Source: Anaerolineales bacterium
Lineage (GTDB): Bacteria; Chloroflexota; Anaerolineae; Anaerolineales; Villigracilaceae
Reading direction: 5' to 3'
Length of the DNA: 64,000 nt
NCBI GenBank assembly: GCA_020060625.1
Contig: JAGUZU010000016.1
Coordinates: forward strand, 62,001 to 126,000
In this document: positions 49,684 through 57,827 of the stretch, piece after piece
Position numbering within the stretch: the first letter of the stretch is position 1
How the letters are laid out: each line of letters opens with the position of its first letter
The notes under the pieces: model-generated
What the model was told of the DNA's origin: nothing
The model's database searches: none
The model's input: the letters and a program-made list of their open reading frames with translations, nothing else
Translations under genes and position numbers: made by a program

Positions 49684-50184
49684 TTAATTGTTCAACGCGC
49701 CCTGGTTCACCCAATCCATGATGAGCTGAAGCTCGTCGGGAGTGACGGGGTCGCCGCGGTTGGGCATATCGCCTTTCACGATCAACTCCACCAGCAGGCT
49801 TGCGTCCGCATTGCCGGGTGTCACCACCGAGCCATTGCGCGAGCCTGCCATCAGGCTTTCATGGGTTTTCATGTCCAAGCCTTCCTTTTTCTGCCTGCCG
49901 CCGTGACAATCCACGCAGCGGTTTTGGAGGATGGGCATGACGTCGTTTGCAAAGCTGACGGTGGCGGATACTGGCGCTTCCACCCCGCTCGCGGCTGTCT
50001 CTTCGACCGGGGCTTCGGTCTCCGCTGGAGCCGGGGTATCCGTCGGCTGGGGTAGGGTTTCGGTGGGCGTGGCAGGTTCGGGCGGAGTCTGAGGCGCTGT
50101 GTCCGGCGATGATGTTCCTCCTCCACAGGCGGCGATAATGAAGATCGTGAGCAATGCAATGGCTGGCAGGATCGTTTTTTTCAT
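49684..50184 (-). CDS. Lipoprotein c-type cytochrome (planctomycete-type single haem)
   Basis: A 166-residue lipoprotein with lipobox IIAAC (Cys20), a Pro/Thr/Glu-rich linker (about 25-72) and a C-terminal haem domain: CVDCH at 90-94 and the distal Met in KGDMPNRG (about 138). The opening ANDVMPILQNRCVDCHGG is typical of cytochrome C domains fused in planctomycetes and Chloroflexota. It is likely an electron carrier on the outside of the membrane, needing a cytochrome c maturation system not seen here. Confidence 0.88.
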   Translation of the reverse strand: MKKTILPAIALLTIFIIAACGGGTSSPDTAPQTPPEPATPTETLPQPTDTPAPAETEAPVEETAASGVEAPVSATVSFANDVMPILQNRCVDCHGGRQKKEGLDMKTHESLMAGSRNGSVVTPGNADASLLVELIVKGDMPNRGDPVTPDELQLIMDWVNQGALNN

Positions 50185-50349
50185 GTTGTCCTTTCCGGGT
50201 TGCGGGTAATTCTCTATTGAATGTGAATCATTGACAGAATGTTGACGTCGAAATTTACATCATTTATTTGAGAGAATGATTAAAGTTTTTTGTGTCCACA
50301 GCCCATGTGCAATTTTTCCCAAAGTATAGATTGTCTGGGGAAGGTAAGG

Positions 50350-50355
50350 TATAAT
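50350..50355 (+). promoter_or_regulatory. -10 box TATAAT upstream of the unknown pair
   Basis: TATAAT in the context GGTATAATC, 43 bases before ATG 50399. The leader would be about 37 bases. No clear -35 was found. Confidence 0.45.
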
Positions 50356-50398
50356 CTATCCGCCTCGTTGCAGGCGTAAATTCATTACAAGGCTGAGT

Positions 50399-51973
50399 AT
50401 GACGACAGGCGCATTTACACTCCCCGACGAATATTGGTCTTCGATACAAGTCACCCCGCAAGACGTTGAAAATTTACATACCTTTCTTTTTGAGCGCGAA
50501 ACTCCGCTGACAACCCGCGATCTCATTTCCGAGTTTGTGGAGGCGCGCATCCGGTTCGAGCGGCAGGCGGCTGAGAACAAGCATAAATCTGCTGGAAAGA
50601 GTTATCTTCCCAGGGAACAGTATGCCGTAGGCGAAGACCTGGTTTTTCCCGCCCTTGAATGGAAACGCGGCAGGGTTGCCGAAGTGCGTCCCGGCGCGAA
50701 TCCATCCGTAAGCGGGTTCGATGTGCTTACCGTTGAAATGGAAGACGGCGGACGGCGCATGTTTGCCGCGCGGCTGGACTCGCATTTATTGAATGACGCG
50801 CAGCTTTCCGCTTCCGAAGGCAGCGAGATTGATCTGGCGTCCATTTTGCAGGAGCATGGCTCCCACATGATGGAAAAGCTCGAAGCCGCGCTCGGCGCGG
50901 ATGAGGGACTGGTGCAGATCGCGGGGCGCTGGTTCCCTCGCGCGCTGCTGATCGATATCAATGAAGGTCAACTGAATCTGGCGGAAGCCGTTTTGGATAT
51001 GTCCGGCGGCGAGCCGCTCCCCACTGCGGCGCTGCTCAAAGACATTGAACTGCCCGAAGGTGTGAATCCGAAATTGGCGGAGTTTTCACTGAATCAGGCT
51101 TTGCAGGACGACGACCGTTTTGACGAGGTCGGTCCGGCAGGACAGGTGTTGTGGTGCTTGCGCCGCCTCGAACCGGACTATGTGCGGGAGGTCCCGCCGC
51201 CTTTGCAATATATCGAAGTCTCCCACGACCGTTCCCAGTTGACGCCTGAAATGAAGGCGCTCGAATCGCAGTTGGACGATGAGTTGTCATCGTTCGAAGG
51301 GCTGGACGTTCGCGAGAATATTTCTTCCGTTACCATTACATTGATTTACCCGCACCTGCGAGCCGGAACGCTCCCAATGTCTGTTCGGGCGCGTAAATTG
51401 TTCCCGACCGCCTACGAGTCTCCGCGCGTGCGTTTCACGCTTGTAGACGGCAAGACCGGGCAAAACATCCCTGCCTGGGTGGTGCGCGAACATGGCTACG
51501 TGTACGGCTTGCGCGAATGGTACAAGGCGCATCAGTTGATTCCCGGCTCGCTCGTGGAAGTCCGCAAGGGGGAAAATCCCGGCGAGGTAATCGTGGAAGC
51601 CAGGACTCAACGCTCCTCGAAGGATTGGGTGCGCACGGTCATCGTCGGCGCGGACGGCGGTCTTGTTTTTGCCATGCTCAAGCAGCCGATCACCGCCGAA
51701 TTCAATGATCGCATGGTGGTCCACGTGCCGGATTTCAAAGCGCTGGACCCGGTCTGGGAGAAGAAGCGTTCTTTCGATGACTTGCTCCTGATGGTGATGC
51801 GCGAACTCTCGAAATCCAACCCGCAGGGACACGTCCACGCGCAGGAATTGTATGCGGCAGTCAATCTCGTCCGGCGCGTTCCGCCGGCGCCCATCTTTGC
51901 CACGCTGGCTGTCAACCCTGCCTTCAAACACGTGGGAGACCTGCACTTCCGCCTCGAGGAGGACTCCGAATGA
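50399..51973 (+). CDS. Unrecognised 524-residue protein with helix-turn-helix-like region
   Basis: I do not recognise this protein. It is acidic, soluble and has no membrane segment. An N-terminal helical part (1-60) is followed by a beta-rich piece (about 75-125, SYLPREQYAVGEDLVFPAL...) and a segment at about 205-265 (LPTAALLKDIELPEGVNPKL; SLNQALQDDDRFDEV; LWCLRRLEP) that follows the pattern of HARE-HTH or RNA-polymerase delta-like winged helices (ALL...LP; SLN.AL..D.RF..V). The C-terminal half (about 300-520) is mixed alpha/beta. A nucleic-acid-related role is inferred only from this segment. It overlaps the next gene by four bases (ATGA). Confidence 0.7.
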   Translation: MTTGAFTLPDEYWSSIQVTPQDVENLHTFLFERETPLTTRDLISEFVEARIRFERQAAENKHKSAGKSYLPREQYAVGEDLVFPALEWKRGRVAEVRPGANPSVSGFDVLTVEMEDGGRRMFAARLDSHLLNDAQLSASEGSEIDLASILQEHGSHMMEKLEAALGADEGLVQIAGRWFPRALLIDINEGQLNLAEAVLDMSGGEPLPTAALLKDIELPEGVNPKLAEFSLNQALQDDDRFDEVGPAGQVLWCLRRLEPDYVREVPPPLQYIEVSHDRSQLTPEMKALESQLDDELSSFEGLDVRENISSVTITLIYPHLRAGTLPMSVRARKLFPTAYESPRVRFTLVDGKTGQNIPAWVVREHGYVYGLREWYKAHQLIPGSLVEVRKGENPGEVIVEARTQRSSKDWVRTVIVGADGGLVFAMLKQPITAEFNDRMVVHVPDFKALDPVWEKKRSFDDLLLMVMRELSKSNPQGHVHAQELYAAVNLVRRVPPAPIFATLAVNPAFKHVGDLHFRLEEDSE

Positions 51974-52398
51974 GTCTGCTGAAGCCGACTACAAAGACGC
52001 CTTTTCACATTGATTTCGATTGGTGGAAGCAGAACGAGCGCGACTGGCATGTTTTCCTTCGCTCCCTGTTATGCCCCGAACACCAGGAAGCCTTTGCGAA
52101 CTTCGAGGAAGGCGGGATGATCGACTGGATCGACCCCGAAACCGCCGAAGTCAAGCCGGTGGACGGAATCCAGCACGCCCTGATGAGTCATTGCGCCCTG
52201 CTTCCCGAATTCTTGAATGAGCGCACCGCCGTCGTGGAAGCCATCTTCCGCACCTTTCTGGCAAATGGAAACATCCCCATGTCTGCCGACGAACTCAGCC
52301 AGAGATTGGGAAAATCCGCCGCCACGATCCTGAAAACCATCGCCGGTCCGCGCGTCTATCGCGGACTGCGCCCGCTTCAAGACCAGCCAACGGACTGA
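51970..52398 (+). CDS. Unrecognised 142-residue protein coupled to the 524-residue protein
   Basis: I do not recognise it. It is soluble, with Trp-rich first part (DFDWWKQNERDW), and a C-terminal helix-turn-helix-like part, SADELSQRLGKSAATILKTIAG (about 108-129), of the type in which a residue pattern LSxRLGKSxxTIL precedes a recognition helix. It begins inside the stop of the upstream gene, so the two proteins are made together. They precede tRNA-Arg and share no known operon partner. Confidence 0.68.
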   Translation: MSLLKPTTKTPFHIDFDWWKQNERDWHVFLRSLLCPEHQEAFANFEEGGMIDWIDPETAEVKPVDGIQHALMSHCALLPEFLNERTAVVEAIFRTFLANGNIPMSADELSQRLGKSAATILKTIAGPRVYRGLRPLQDQPTD

Positions 52399-52406
52399 CA
52401 GTCGGG

Positions 52407-52412
52407 TAAAAT
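52407..52412 (+). promoter_or_regulatory. -10 box of tRNA-Arg
   Basis: TAAAAT, ten bases before the mature tRNA 5' end. A good -35 was not found; read-through from the gene pair upstream is also possible. Confidence 0.4.
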
Positions 52413-52421
52413 GAAAGCGTT

Positions 52422-52494
52422 GCCCCCGTAGCTCAATGGACAGAGCAACTGCCTTCTAAGCAGGAGGTTGTGGGTTCGAATCCCGCCGGGGGCG
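52422..52494 (+). tRNA. tRNA-Arg (anticodon TCT)
   Basis: 73 bases. Acceptor arms GCCCCCG (52422-52428) and CGGGGGC (52487-52493), discriminator G. The anticodon loop CTTCTAA gives TCT, reading AGA/AGG. D-arm AGCTCAATGGACAGAGC and T-loop TTCGAAT are standard. The 3' CCA is not encoded. Confidence 0.95.
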
Positions 52495-52525
52495 CAAGAG
52501 TGTCCGCGCAAGGAAGGAGTAGTCC

Positions 52526-52924
52526 ATGCCAACCGTAATCCGTAAATCCAATGAAACGCTTGTGGAGACGCGCAGGGGAATCCTCCACGCAGTCAGTTGG
52601 CAGGTGCGTTCCGGCGTCTGGAGCCCCCCAACAGACCTTTACGAAACAGAAACATCCCTTGTCGTCCGCCTCGAAATAGCGGGAATGCGCGAAGAGGACT
52701 TCGACGTTTCTCTCGAGAACAACATCCTTCATATCACGGGTTCACGCCCCGACCTTCCCGAAAAGCGCGCGTACCACCAAATGGAGATCCGCTTTGGGAA
52801 ATTTACGACCTCGGTTGGCTTGCCCGCGCCTGTTGATGTCGATCTATCCCGTGCGGAATATCAGGATGGATTTCTGACGATTACCCTCCCAAAAATAAGA
52901 CCAGAACAGAACAAGGTTGAATAA
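52526..52924 (+). CDS. Small heat-shock protein (Hsp20/alpha-crystallin)
   Basis: A 132-residue chaperone with the alpha-crystallin domain: [20 protein letters not shown] (about 34-53), the [20 protein letters not shown] run, and the C-terminal [10 protein letters not shown] with the LTITLPK tail and a short extension. Holds unfolded proteins. The lon start lies four bases beyond its stop, so the two form a protein-quality operon. AAGGAGT site. No CIRCE or HrcA-type repeat is seen upstream. Confidence 0.92.
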   Translation: MPTVIRKSNETLVETRRGILHAVSWQVRSGVWSPPTDLYETETSLVVRLEIAGMREEDFDVSLENNILHITGSRPDLPEKRAYHQMEIRFGKFTTSVGLPAPVDVDLSRAEYQDGFLTITLPKIRPEQNKVE

Positions 52925-52928
52925 ATTA

Positions 52929-55571
52929 ATGCCCGCACAGAGATGGCTATCCGGTATCCAGGATTTTTTTCAAAGGCTCGATGAGAGCGACCAGGACTTC
53001 ATGAACAATTATATGATGTCGTTCTTTTCGCAATTCCAGAAGAAGGATGACGCTTCGCCCGACCCGCAAACTGTTGACAAAACCGAAGCGCAGAAGTTTC
53101 CCGACATCCTTCCCATCCTGCCGTTGCGCGGAGTTGTGGTGTACCCCAACACTGCCGTCCCGTTGACGGTGGGACAGCCGCGCTCCATCAAATTGGTGGA
53201 CGACGTCGTCGCCGCCGACAAACTGGTGGGACTCGTCGCCGCGCTCAACCCGGAGCAGGAATCGCCGGGTCCGAACGAATTGTATCGGGTCGGCACGATT
53301 GCCACAGTCCATCGCCTGCTGCGCGCGCCGGATGGAACCGTCCGCCTGCTCGTGCAGGGTATGGAACGCTTCCGTCTCGGTGAATTCGTCCAGGAGGAGC
53401 CTTATCTCAAGGCTCGCGTCCACCTCGCGCCGGAAATGAACGAGGAAAATATCGAGACGGATGCCCTCGCGCGGAACGCCCGCGACCAGTTCCAGCAGAT
53501 TACGCAAATGATCCCCTCGTTCCCTGAAGAGCTGGTCAGTTCGATTGTCTCTTTGGAAGACCCGCTTCAGACCGTGTATACCATCGCGAATTTCCAGCGC
53601 ATGGAATTGAAGGACGCGCAGGAGATCCTCGAACTGGATTCGGTGTATGAAAAATTGAAGAGACTGATCGGCTTGCTGGTGCGCGAAGCCGAAGTCTTGC
53701 AGATCGGTCAAAAGATCCAGAATGAGGCGCGCGGCGAGATCGAAAAGGTCCAACGCGAGTATTACCTCCGCGAACAGATGAAAGCCATCCAGCGCGAACT
53801 CGGCGAAAAGGATGAGCAGGGGCAGGAGGTGGAGGAGTTCCGCAAAAAGATCGAAGAGGCGAAAATGCCCGAGGAGGCGGAGAAGCAGGCAAAACGTGAG
53901 TTGGATCGTCTCTCCCGTCTGCCGACTGCCGCCGCCGAATACGGCATCATCCGTACCTATCTGGATACCCTCGTCTCCCTGCCGTGGTCGATCTCCACCG
54001 AGGACGACCTCGATATTGCGCATGCCCGCGAAGTCCTGAATACCGATCATTATGGTCTTGAGGATGTGAAGGATCGCATTCTCGAATTCCTTGCCATTCG
54101 CAAATTACGGATCGACCGCAAGGACGAAAAGAAAAAGGAATCGACGGATTTCATCCGCCGCGAGCGCGAAGGGGTCATTCTCTGCTTTGTTGGACCTCCG
54201 GGCGTGGGGAAGACCTCGCTGGGGCAGTCCATTGCGCGCGCAATGGGACGGAAGTTTGTCCGCGCGTCGCTGGGCGGCGTGCGCGATGAAGCCGAAATTC
54301 GCGGACATCGCCGCACCTACATCGGCGCGATGCCGGGGCGCATCCTGCAATCTCTGCGACGGATAAATTCGCGCAACCCGATTTTTATGCTGGATGAAGT
54401 GGATAAGCTCACCACTGATTTTCACGGCGACCCCGCCTCCGCCTTGCTTGAAGTCCTCGACCCCGAACAGAATAGCGAGTTCAGGGACAACTACCTCGAA
54501 GTTGCCTACGACCTTTCACAGGTGTTCTTCATCGCCACTGCCAACACGCTGGAATATATCCCCGGTCCGCTGCGCGACCGCATGGAGATCATCTATCTTT
54601 CCGGCTACACGGAAAATGAAAAAGTTGCAATCGCGCGCGGCTATTTGATCCCGCGTCAGATCCGCGAAAACAGCCTGCGCGAAAATGAGGTCAAGTTCAC
54701 CGACGACGCGCTCAAGATGATTATTCGCCAGTACACGCGCGAATCGGGCGTCCGCAATTTGGAGCGCAAGATCGGGAGCATCTGCCGCAAGGTGGGGACG
54801 AAAATCGCGGAAGGTAAGGGCGGGAGATTTACCATCACGCCGAAACTCGTCCAAGAATATCTGGATCACCCGATTTATTTGGGACCCGAAGAACTGAATA
54901 AGCGCATCTCCATTCCGGGCGTCGTGCCGGGGCTTGCCTGGACGTCTTTTGGCGGCGAAGTGTTGTTCATCGAAACCACCGCCATGCCCGGTGGTCGCGG
55001 ATTTCAGGTGACCGGCTCGGTCGGCAACGTGATGCAGGAATCTGCGCGGGCGGCGTTATCCTACGTTCGCTCCCGGGCGGATTCTCTGGGTATCGAAAAC
55101 GATTTCTTCGAAAAGCGCGATATTCACATGCACATTCCGTCCGGCGCCCAGCCAAAGGATGGACCTTCGGCAGGCGTGACCATGGCAGCCTCCATCGTGT
55201 CGTTAAGCACCGGGCGTAAGATCAAGCCGCAGGTCGGCATGACCGGCGAGATCACGCTGCGGGGTCAGGTTCTCCCGATTGGCGGCGTCAAGGAAAAAGT
55301 GCTTGCGGCGCATCGCAACGCCCTGACAACCGTCATCCTGCCCAGGCAAAACGAGCAGGATATTGACGACGTGCCGGACGAGATTCGCAAGTCCATGAAA
55401 TTTGTCTTCGCCGAAACAGTGGATGATGTGATCAACGCCGCGCTCGAAAAGACAAAAACAACCCAAACCCGGTCGAAAAAATCCGCCGTCGAAAAAAACA
55501 AAACGAAAGACACTAAACCGACGAAGGCAAGGAAGAATGTCAAAAGCAAAAATACTGCTCGCCGAAGATGA
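52929..55571 (+). CDS. lon: Lon ATP-dependent protease
   Basis: An 880-residue Lon. Order: a 65-residue non-conserved start, the Lon N-domain ([20 protein letters not shown], about 61-80), AAA+ domain with GPPGVGKT and the DEVDKLT box, and the Ser-Lys protease domain with [10 protein letters not shown] (nucleophile Ser) and [12 protein letters not shown] (Lys). Degrades damaged and regulatory proteins. ATG 52929 is preferred over a TTG at 52917 within hsp20. Odd: the last 45 residues are a Lys/Thr/Arg-rich basic tail, absent in most Lon proteins, and the receiver gene starts within it. Confidence 0.93.
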   Translation: MPAQRWLSGIQDFFQRLDESDQDFMNNYMMSFFSQFQKKDDASPDPQTVDKTEAQKFPDILPILPLRGVVVYPNTAVPLTVGQPRSIKLVDDVVAADKLVGLVAALNPEQESPGPNELYRVGTIATVHRLLRAPDGTVRLLVQGMERFRLGEFVQEEPYLKARVHLAPEMNEENIETDALARNARDQFQQITQMIPSFPEELVSSIVSLEDPLQTVYTIANFQRMELKDAQEILELDSVYEKLKRLIGLLVREAEVLQIGQKIQNEARGEIEKVQREYYLREQMKAIQRELGEKDEQGQEVEEFRKKIEEAKMPEEAEKQAKRELDRLSRLPTAAAEYGIIRTYLDTLVSLPWSISTEDDLDIAHAREVLNTDHYGLEDVKDRILEFLAIRKLRIDRKDEKKKESTDFIRREREGVILCFVGPPGVGKTSLGQSIARAMGRKFVRASLGGVRDEAEIRGHRRTYIGAMPGRILQSLRRINSRNPIFMLDEVDKLTTDFHGDPASALLEVLDPEQNSEFRDNYLEVAYDLSQVFFIATANTLEYIPGPLRDRMEIIYLSGYTENEKVAIARGYLIPRQIRENSLRENEVKFTDDALKMIIRQYTRESGVRNLERKIGSICRKVGTKIAEGKGGRFTITPKLVQEYLDHPIYLGPEELNKRISIPGVVPGLAWTSFGGEVLFIETTAMPGGRGFQVTGSVGNVMQESARAALSYVRSRADSLGIENDFFEKRDIHMHIPSGAQPKDGPSAGVTMAASIVSLSTGRKIKPQVGMTGEITLRGQVLPIGGVKEKVLAAHRNALTTVILPRQNEQDIDDVPDEIRKSMKFVFAETVDDVINAALEKTKTTQTRSKKSAVEKNKTKDTKPTKARKNVKSKNTARRR

Positions 55572-55899
55572 CATAACCATGATCTCGCTGTTGAAGACAC
55601 TCCTCAAAATGGAAGGATTCGAGGTGGTCGCCATTCAAGCGGACGCCGATGTAGTCGCCGCCGTCCGGGAGGAATCCCCGGACGTGCTTTTAATGGATGT
55701 TTATCTCCTCAACCAAAGCGGCTTGGAAATACTGGATCAATTACGAAGCCTCGATGATGTAAACGGCGTGCGCGTGATCATGTCTTCCGGCGCAAACCTC
55801 CGGGACGAATGCCTCCGTCACGGCGCGGACGGCTTCCTGATGAAACCCTACATGCCCGACGACTTGATCAAATTACTCGAACAAACCATCTCTGCATGA
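55537..55899 (+). CDS. Stand-alone response regulator receiver domain
   Basis: A 120-residue single-domain receiver. Acidic pair in LLAEDD (about 7-12), phosphoryl Asp near 53 in LLMDVY, and Lys about 103 in FLMKPY. No output domain is attached, so it works by protein contact, perhaps in a phosphorelay or with a diguanylate cyclase elsewhere. It overlaps lon by 35 bases and is itself overlapped by the GNAT gene by four (ATGA). No histidine kinase is in the window. Confidence 0.92.
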   Translation: MSKAKILLAEDDITMISLLKTLLKMEGFEVVAIQADADVVAAVREESPDVLLMDVYLLNQSGLEILDQLRSLDDVNGVRVIMSSGANLRDECLRHGADGFLMKPYMPDDLIKLLEQTISA

Positions 55900-56336
55900 C
55901 CTCCCGCCGAATAACATTGCGGGAATTCTCCTTCCCGCGCGATTACGAAACCGTTTTGAAATTATGGAAGAGCATCGAGAGCGGGATGAACGTCGGGCGC
56001 TCCGACACGCCCGAAGAGATACAAAAGAAACTTCAACGCGACCCCGACCTGTTCCTTGTTGCAGAATTGCAGAATGAGATCGTTGGCACGGTCATCGGCG
56101 GCTTCGACGGACGGCGCGGTTTGGTCTACCATCTTGCCGTCCGCAAAGACCTTCGCAGTCGCGGCATCGGCGGGATGCTTCTCACCGAGGTCGAAAACCG
56201 GCTGCAAGCCAAAGGCTGTTTGAAATGTTACCTGCTCGTCTTCGCCGATAATCCCCAGGCAATCCAACTCTATGAAAAACACGGCTGGCGCGAAATGACG
56301 GAAGACCGCATTTTCGGGAAGGAGTTTCCAGCATGA
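55896..56336 (+). CDS. GNAT-family N-acetyltransferase
   Basis: A 146-residue acetyltransferase of the RimI-like GNAT group: acetyl-CoA loop VRKDLRSRGIGGMLLTE (about 85-101; R.xGxG/A pattern as RSRGIGG) and the C-terminal NPQAIQLYEKHGW. The ATG at 55896 overlaps the receiver stop. Its substrate is unknown; an amino acid or protein N-terminus is possible. Next gene (MoaB/Mog) overlaps by four bases. Confidence 0.87.
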   Translation: MTSRRITLREFSFPRDYETVLKLWKSIESGMNVGRSDTPEEIQKKLQRDPDLFLVAELQNEIVGTVIGGFDGRRGLVYHLAVRKDLRSRGIGGMLLTEVENRLQAKGCLKCYLLVFADNPQAIQLYEKHGWREMTEDRIFGKEFPA

Positions 56337-56827
56337 CGATTCGCTTCGGAATCCTGACCTTCTCCGACCGCTCCTCGCGAGGCGAACGGGAAGACGCCTC
56401 CGGACCCGCCCTCGCCTCTCTTATCCGCGCCGAAAACTGCCCAGTCGCCAGACAGCACATCCTCCCCGACGACGAATCTGCCATCCGCGCGACCCTAACC
56501 GAATGGGCAGACAGCGGAGAGTACGACGTCATCCTCACCACCGGCGGCACGGGCTTTGCCCCGCGCGACGTCGCCCCCGAAGCGACGCGCGCCGTCATCG
56601 AGCGCGAAGCGCCCGGACTTGCCGAAGCGATGCGCGCCGAAAGCCTCAAAAAAACAAAACATGCCATGCTCTCCCGCGCCGTTGCAGGCATCCGCAAGCG
56701 GACGCTCATCATCAACCTGCCCGGCAGCCCCAAAGGCGCGGTGGAAAACCTGCAAACCATCCTCCCCGTCCTTGCCCACGCCGTCCAACTTCTCCGTGAC
56801 GACCCCGCTTCCGAAACCTCCCATTGA
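56333..56827 (+). CDS. Molybdopterin adenylyltransferase-type protein (MogA/MoaB)
   Basis: A 164-residue protein with the MoCF fold: FGILTFSDRSSRGEREDASG (about 5-24), TTGGTGFAPRDVAPEATRAVIE (about 68-89) and the C-terminal INLPGSPKGAVE. It activates molybdopterin by AMP for insertion of molybdenum or tungsten. The window also encodes an aldehyde:ferredoxin oxidoreductase and an orphan molybdo-flavoprotein subunit that would need such a cofactor. It overlaps the GNAT gene by four bases. Confidence 0.87.
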   Translation: MTIRFGILTFSDRSSRGEREDASGPALASLIRAENCPVARQHILPDDESAIRATLTEWADSGEYDVILTTGGTGFAPRDVAPEATRAVIEREAPGLAEAMRAESLKKTKHAMLSRAVAGIRKRTLIINLPGSPKGAVENLQTILPVLAHAVQLLRDDPASETSH

Positions 56828-56835
56828 CCGCCAAC

Positions 56836-56865
56836 TGGACACTCCCGTAAACTCGTTGGTATAAT
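56836..56865 (+). promoter_or_regulatory. efp promoter
   Basis: TGGACA (56836-56841), 18-base spacer, TATAAT (56860-56865); leader of about 36 bases ending in GAGGAAA before ATG 56908. Confidence 0.55.
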
Positions 56866-56907
56866 CCGCCCGTTTCCAAATAAACCACACTGAGGAAAGT
56901 AAATTGT

Positions 56908-57465
56908 ATGATTGATGTAAACGAACTTCGCAAAGGGGTCACTTTCGAGTTGGACGGCAACCTCTACAAAGTACTGGATTACAGCCACAACAAAACCGGA
57001 CGCGGCAACGCCACCATCCGCGTTAAAGCCCGCAACCTGTTGACCGGCGCCAACATCGAACGCACTTTTAACTCCGGGCAATCCGTTCAGGATGTCAGCC
57101 TCGATTTCGCCAACGTCTCCTACCTGTACAACGACGGCGATCTCTACTACTTCATGGATAACCAAACCTTCGAACAGCCCGGCATCAAAAAGGAAACGCT
57201 TGGGGAAAGCGCCCAATATTTGAAGGAAGGCATGGAAGTCAAACTGACCTTCTACAAAGGCGAAGCCATTGATGTGGAAATGCCCACCTCGGTTGACCTG
57301 AAAGTGGTCGAAGCGGAAATGGCAGTCCGCGGCGATACCGCCACTGGCGTCACCAAGAAAGTCACCACGGAAACCGGGCTGACCGTGCAATGCCCAAACT
57401 TCGTCAACGTTGGCGACACCATCCGCGTGGACACGCGCACAGGCGACTACGTCACCCGCGTCTAG
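56908..57465 (+). CDS. efp: Translation elongation factor P
   Basis: A 185-residue EF-P that rescues ribosomes stalled at polyproline. Three OB-like domains: N-terminal KOW-type (1-64), then FNSGQSVQDVSLDFANVSYLY and the C-terminal VNVGDTIRVDTRTGDYVTRV signature. The tip of the domain I loop is NKTGRGNATIR with Arg32 where E. coli has Lys34, so the usual lysyl modification by EpmA/EpmB cannot apply. The polyproline-rich linkers of several lipoproteins and the LysM protein here would benefit from EF-P. GAGGAAA site. Confidence 0.94.
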   Translation: MIDVNELRKGVTFELDGNLYKVLDYSHNKTGRGNATIRVKARNLLTGANIERTFNSGQSVQDVSLDFANVSYLYNDGDLYYFMDNQTFEQPGIKKETLGESAQYLKEGMEVKLTFYKGEAIDVEMPTSVDLKVVEAEMAVRGDTATGVTKKVTTETGLTVQCPNFVNVGDTIRVDTRTGDYVTRV

Positions 57466-57468
57466 GTC

Positions 57469-57798
57469 ATGAAAACGCCCGCTGGTCGTGAATGCCCGCA
57501 CTTTTACGGCGACTACTTTCGTGGACGCAATGTTGAAGAGTGCCGCCTGTTGCAGGCACAGGGGCAGGCATGGTCGCCGGACCTTTGCAAAACATGTCCC
57601 GTGCCGGATATTGCGCGCGCGAATTCATGCCAGCACATGAAACTGAAGCCCGTCGTTGTTCGTCCGTTCACGGCGCTTTTTCAACGCCGCGTGCAGGTCG
57701 GCGCGTACTGCGAAAAGTCGCGCCGGAACGTTGCCGAACCGCAGGTGGGGTGCGGGGAATGTCACGCCCTGCCATTCAAATTTGAGATCAAAGAATAA
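57469..57798 (+). CDS. Cysteine-rich protein of unknown function
   Basis: A 109-residue protein with eight Cys: 9, 25, 40, 43, 54, 81, 95, 98, in patterns CxxC (40/43 and 95/98) plus isolated ones, consistent with two zinc or iron-sulfur sites. I do not recognise it; the middle has LCKTCPVPDIARANSC. It begins three bases after the efp stop and shares its transcript, which may point to a translation-related or redox role, but the sequence does not prove this. Confidence 0.68.
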   Translation: MKTPAGRECPHFYGDYFRGRNVEECRLLQAQGQAWSPDLCKTCPVPDIARANSCQHMKLKPVVVRPFTALFQRRVQVGAYCEKSRRNVAEPQVGCGECHALPFKFEIKE

Positions 57799-57827
57799 TA
57801 CTACAGACTCTCCGGGGGAGTCTTACC

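Noticed and set aside
52495-52525. CIRCE element or HrcA control of hsp20-lon
   Set aside because: No TTAGCACTC-N9-GAGTGCTAA or similar inverted repeat is present; only the tRNA end and a ribosome site.
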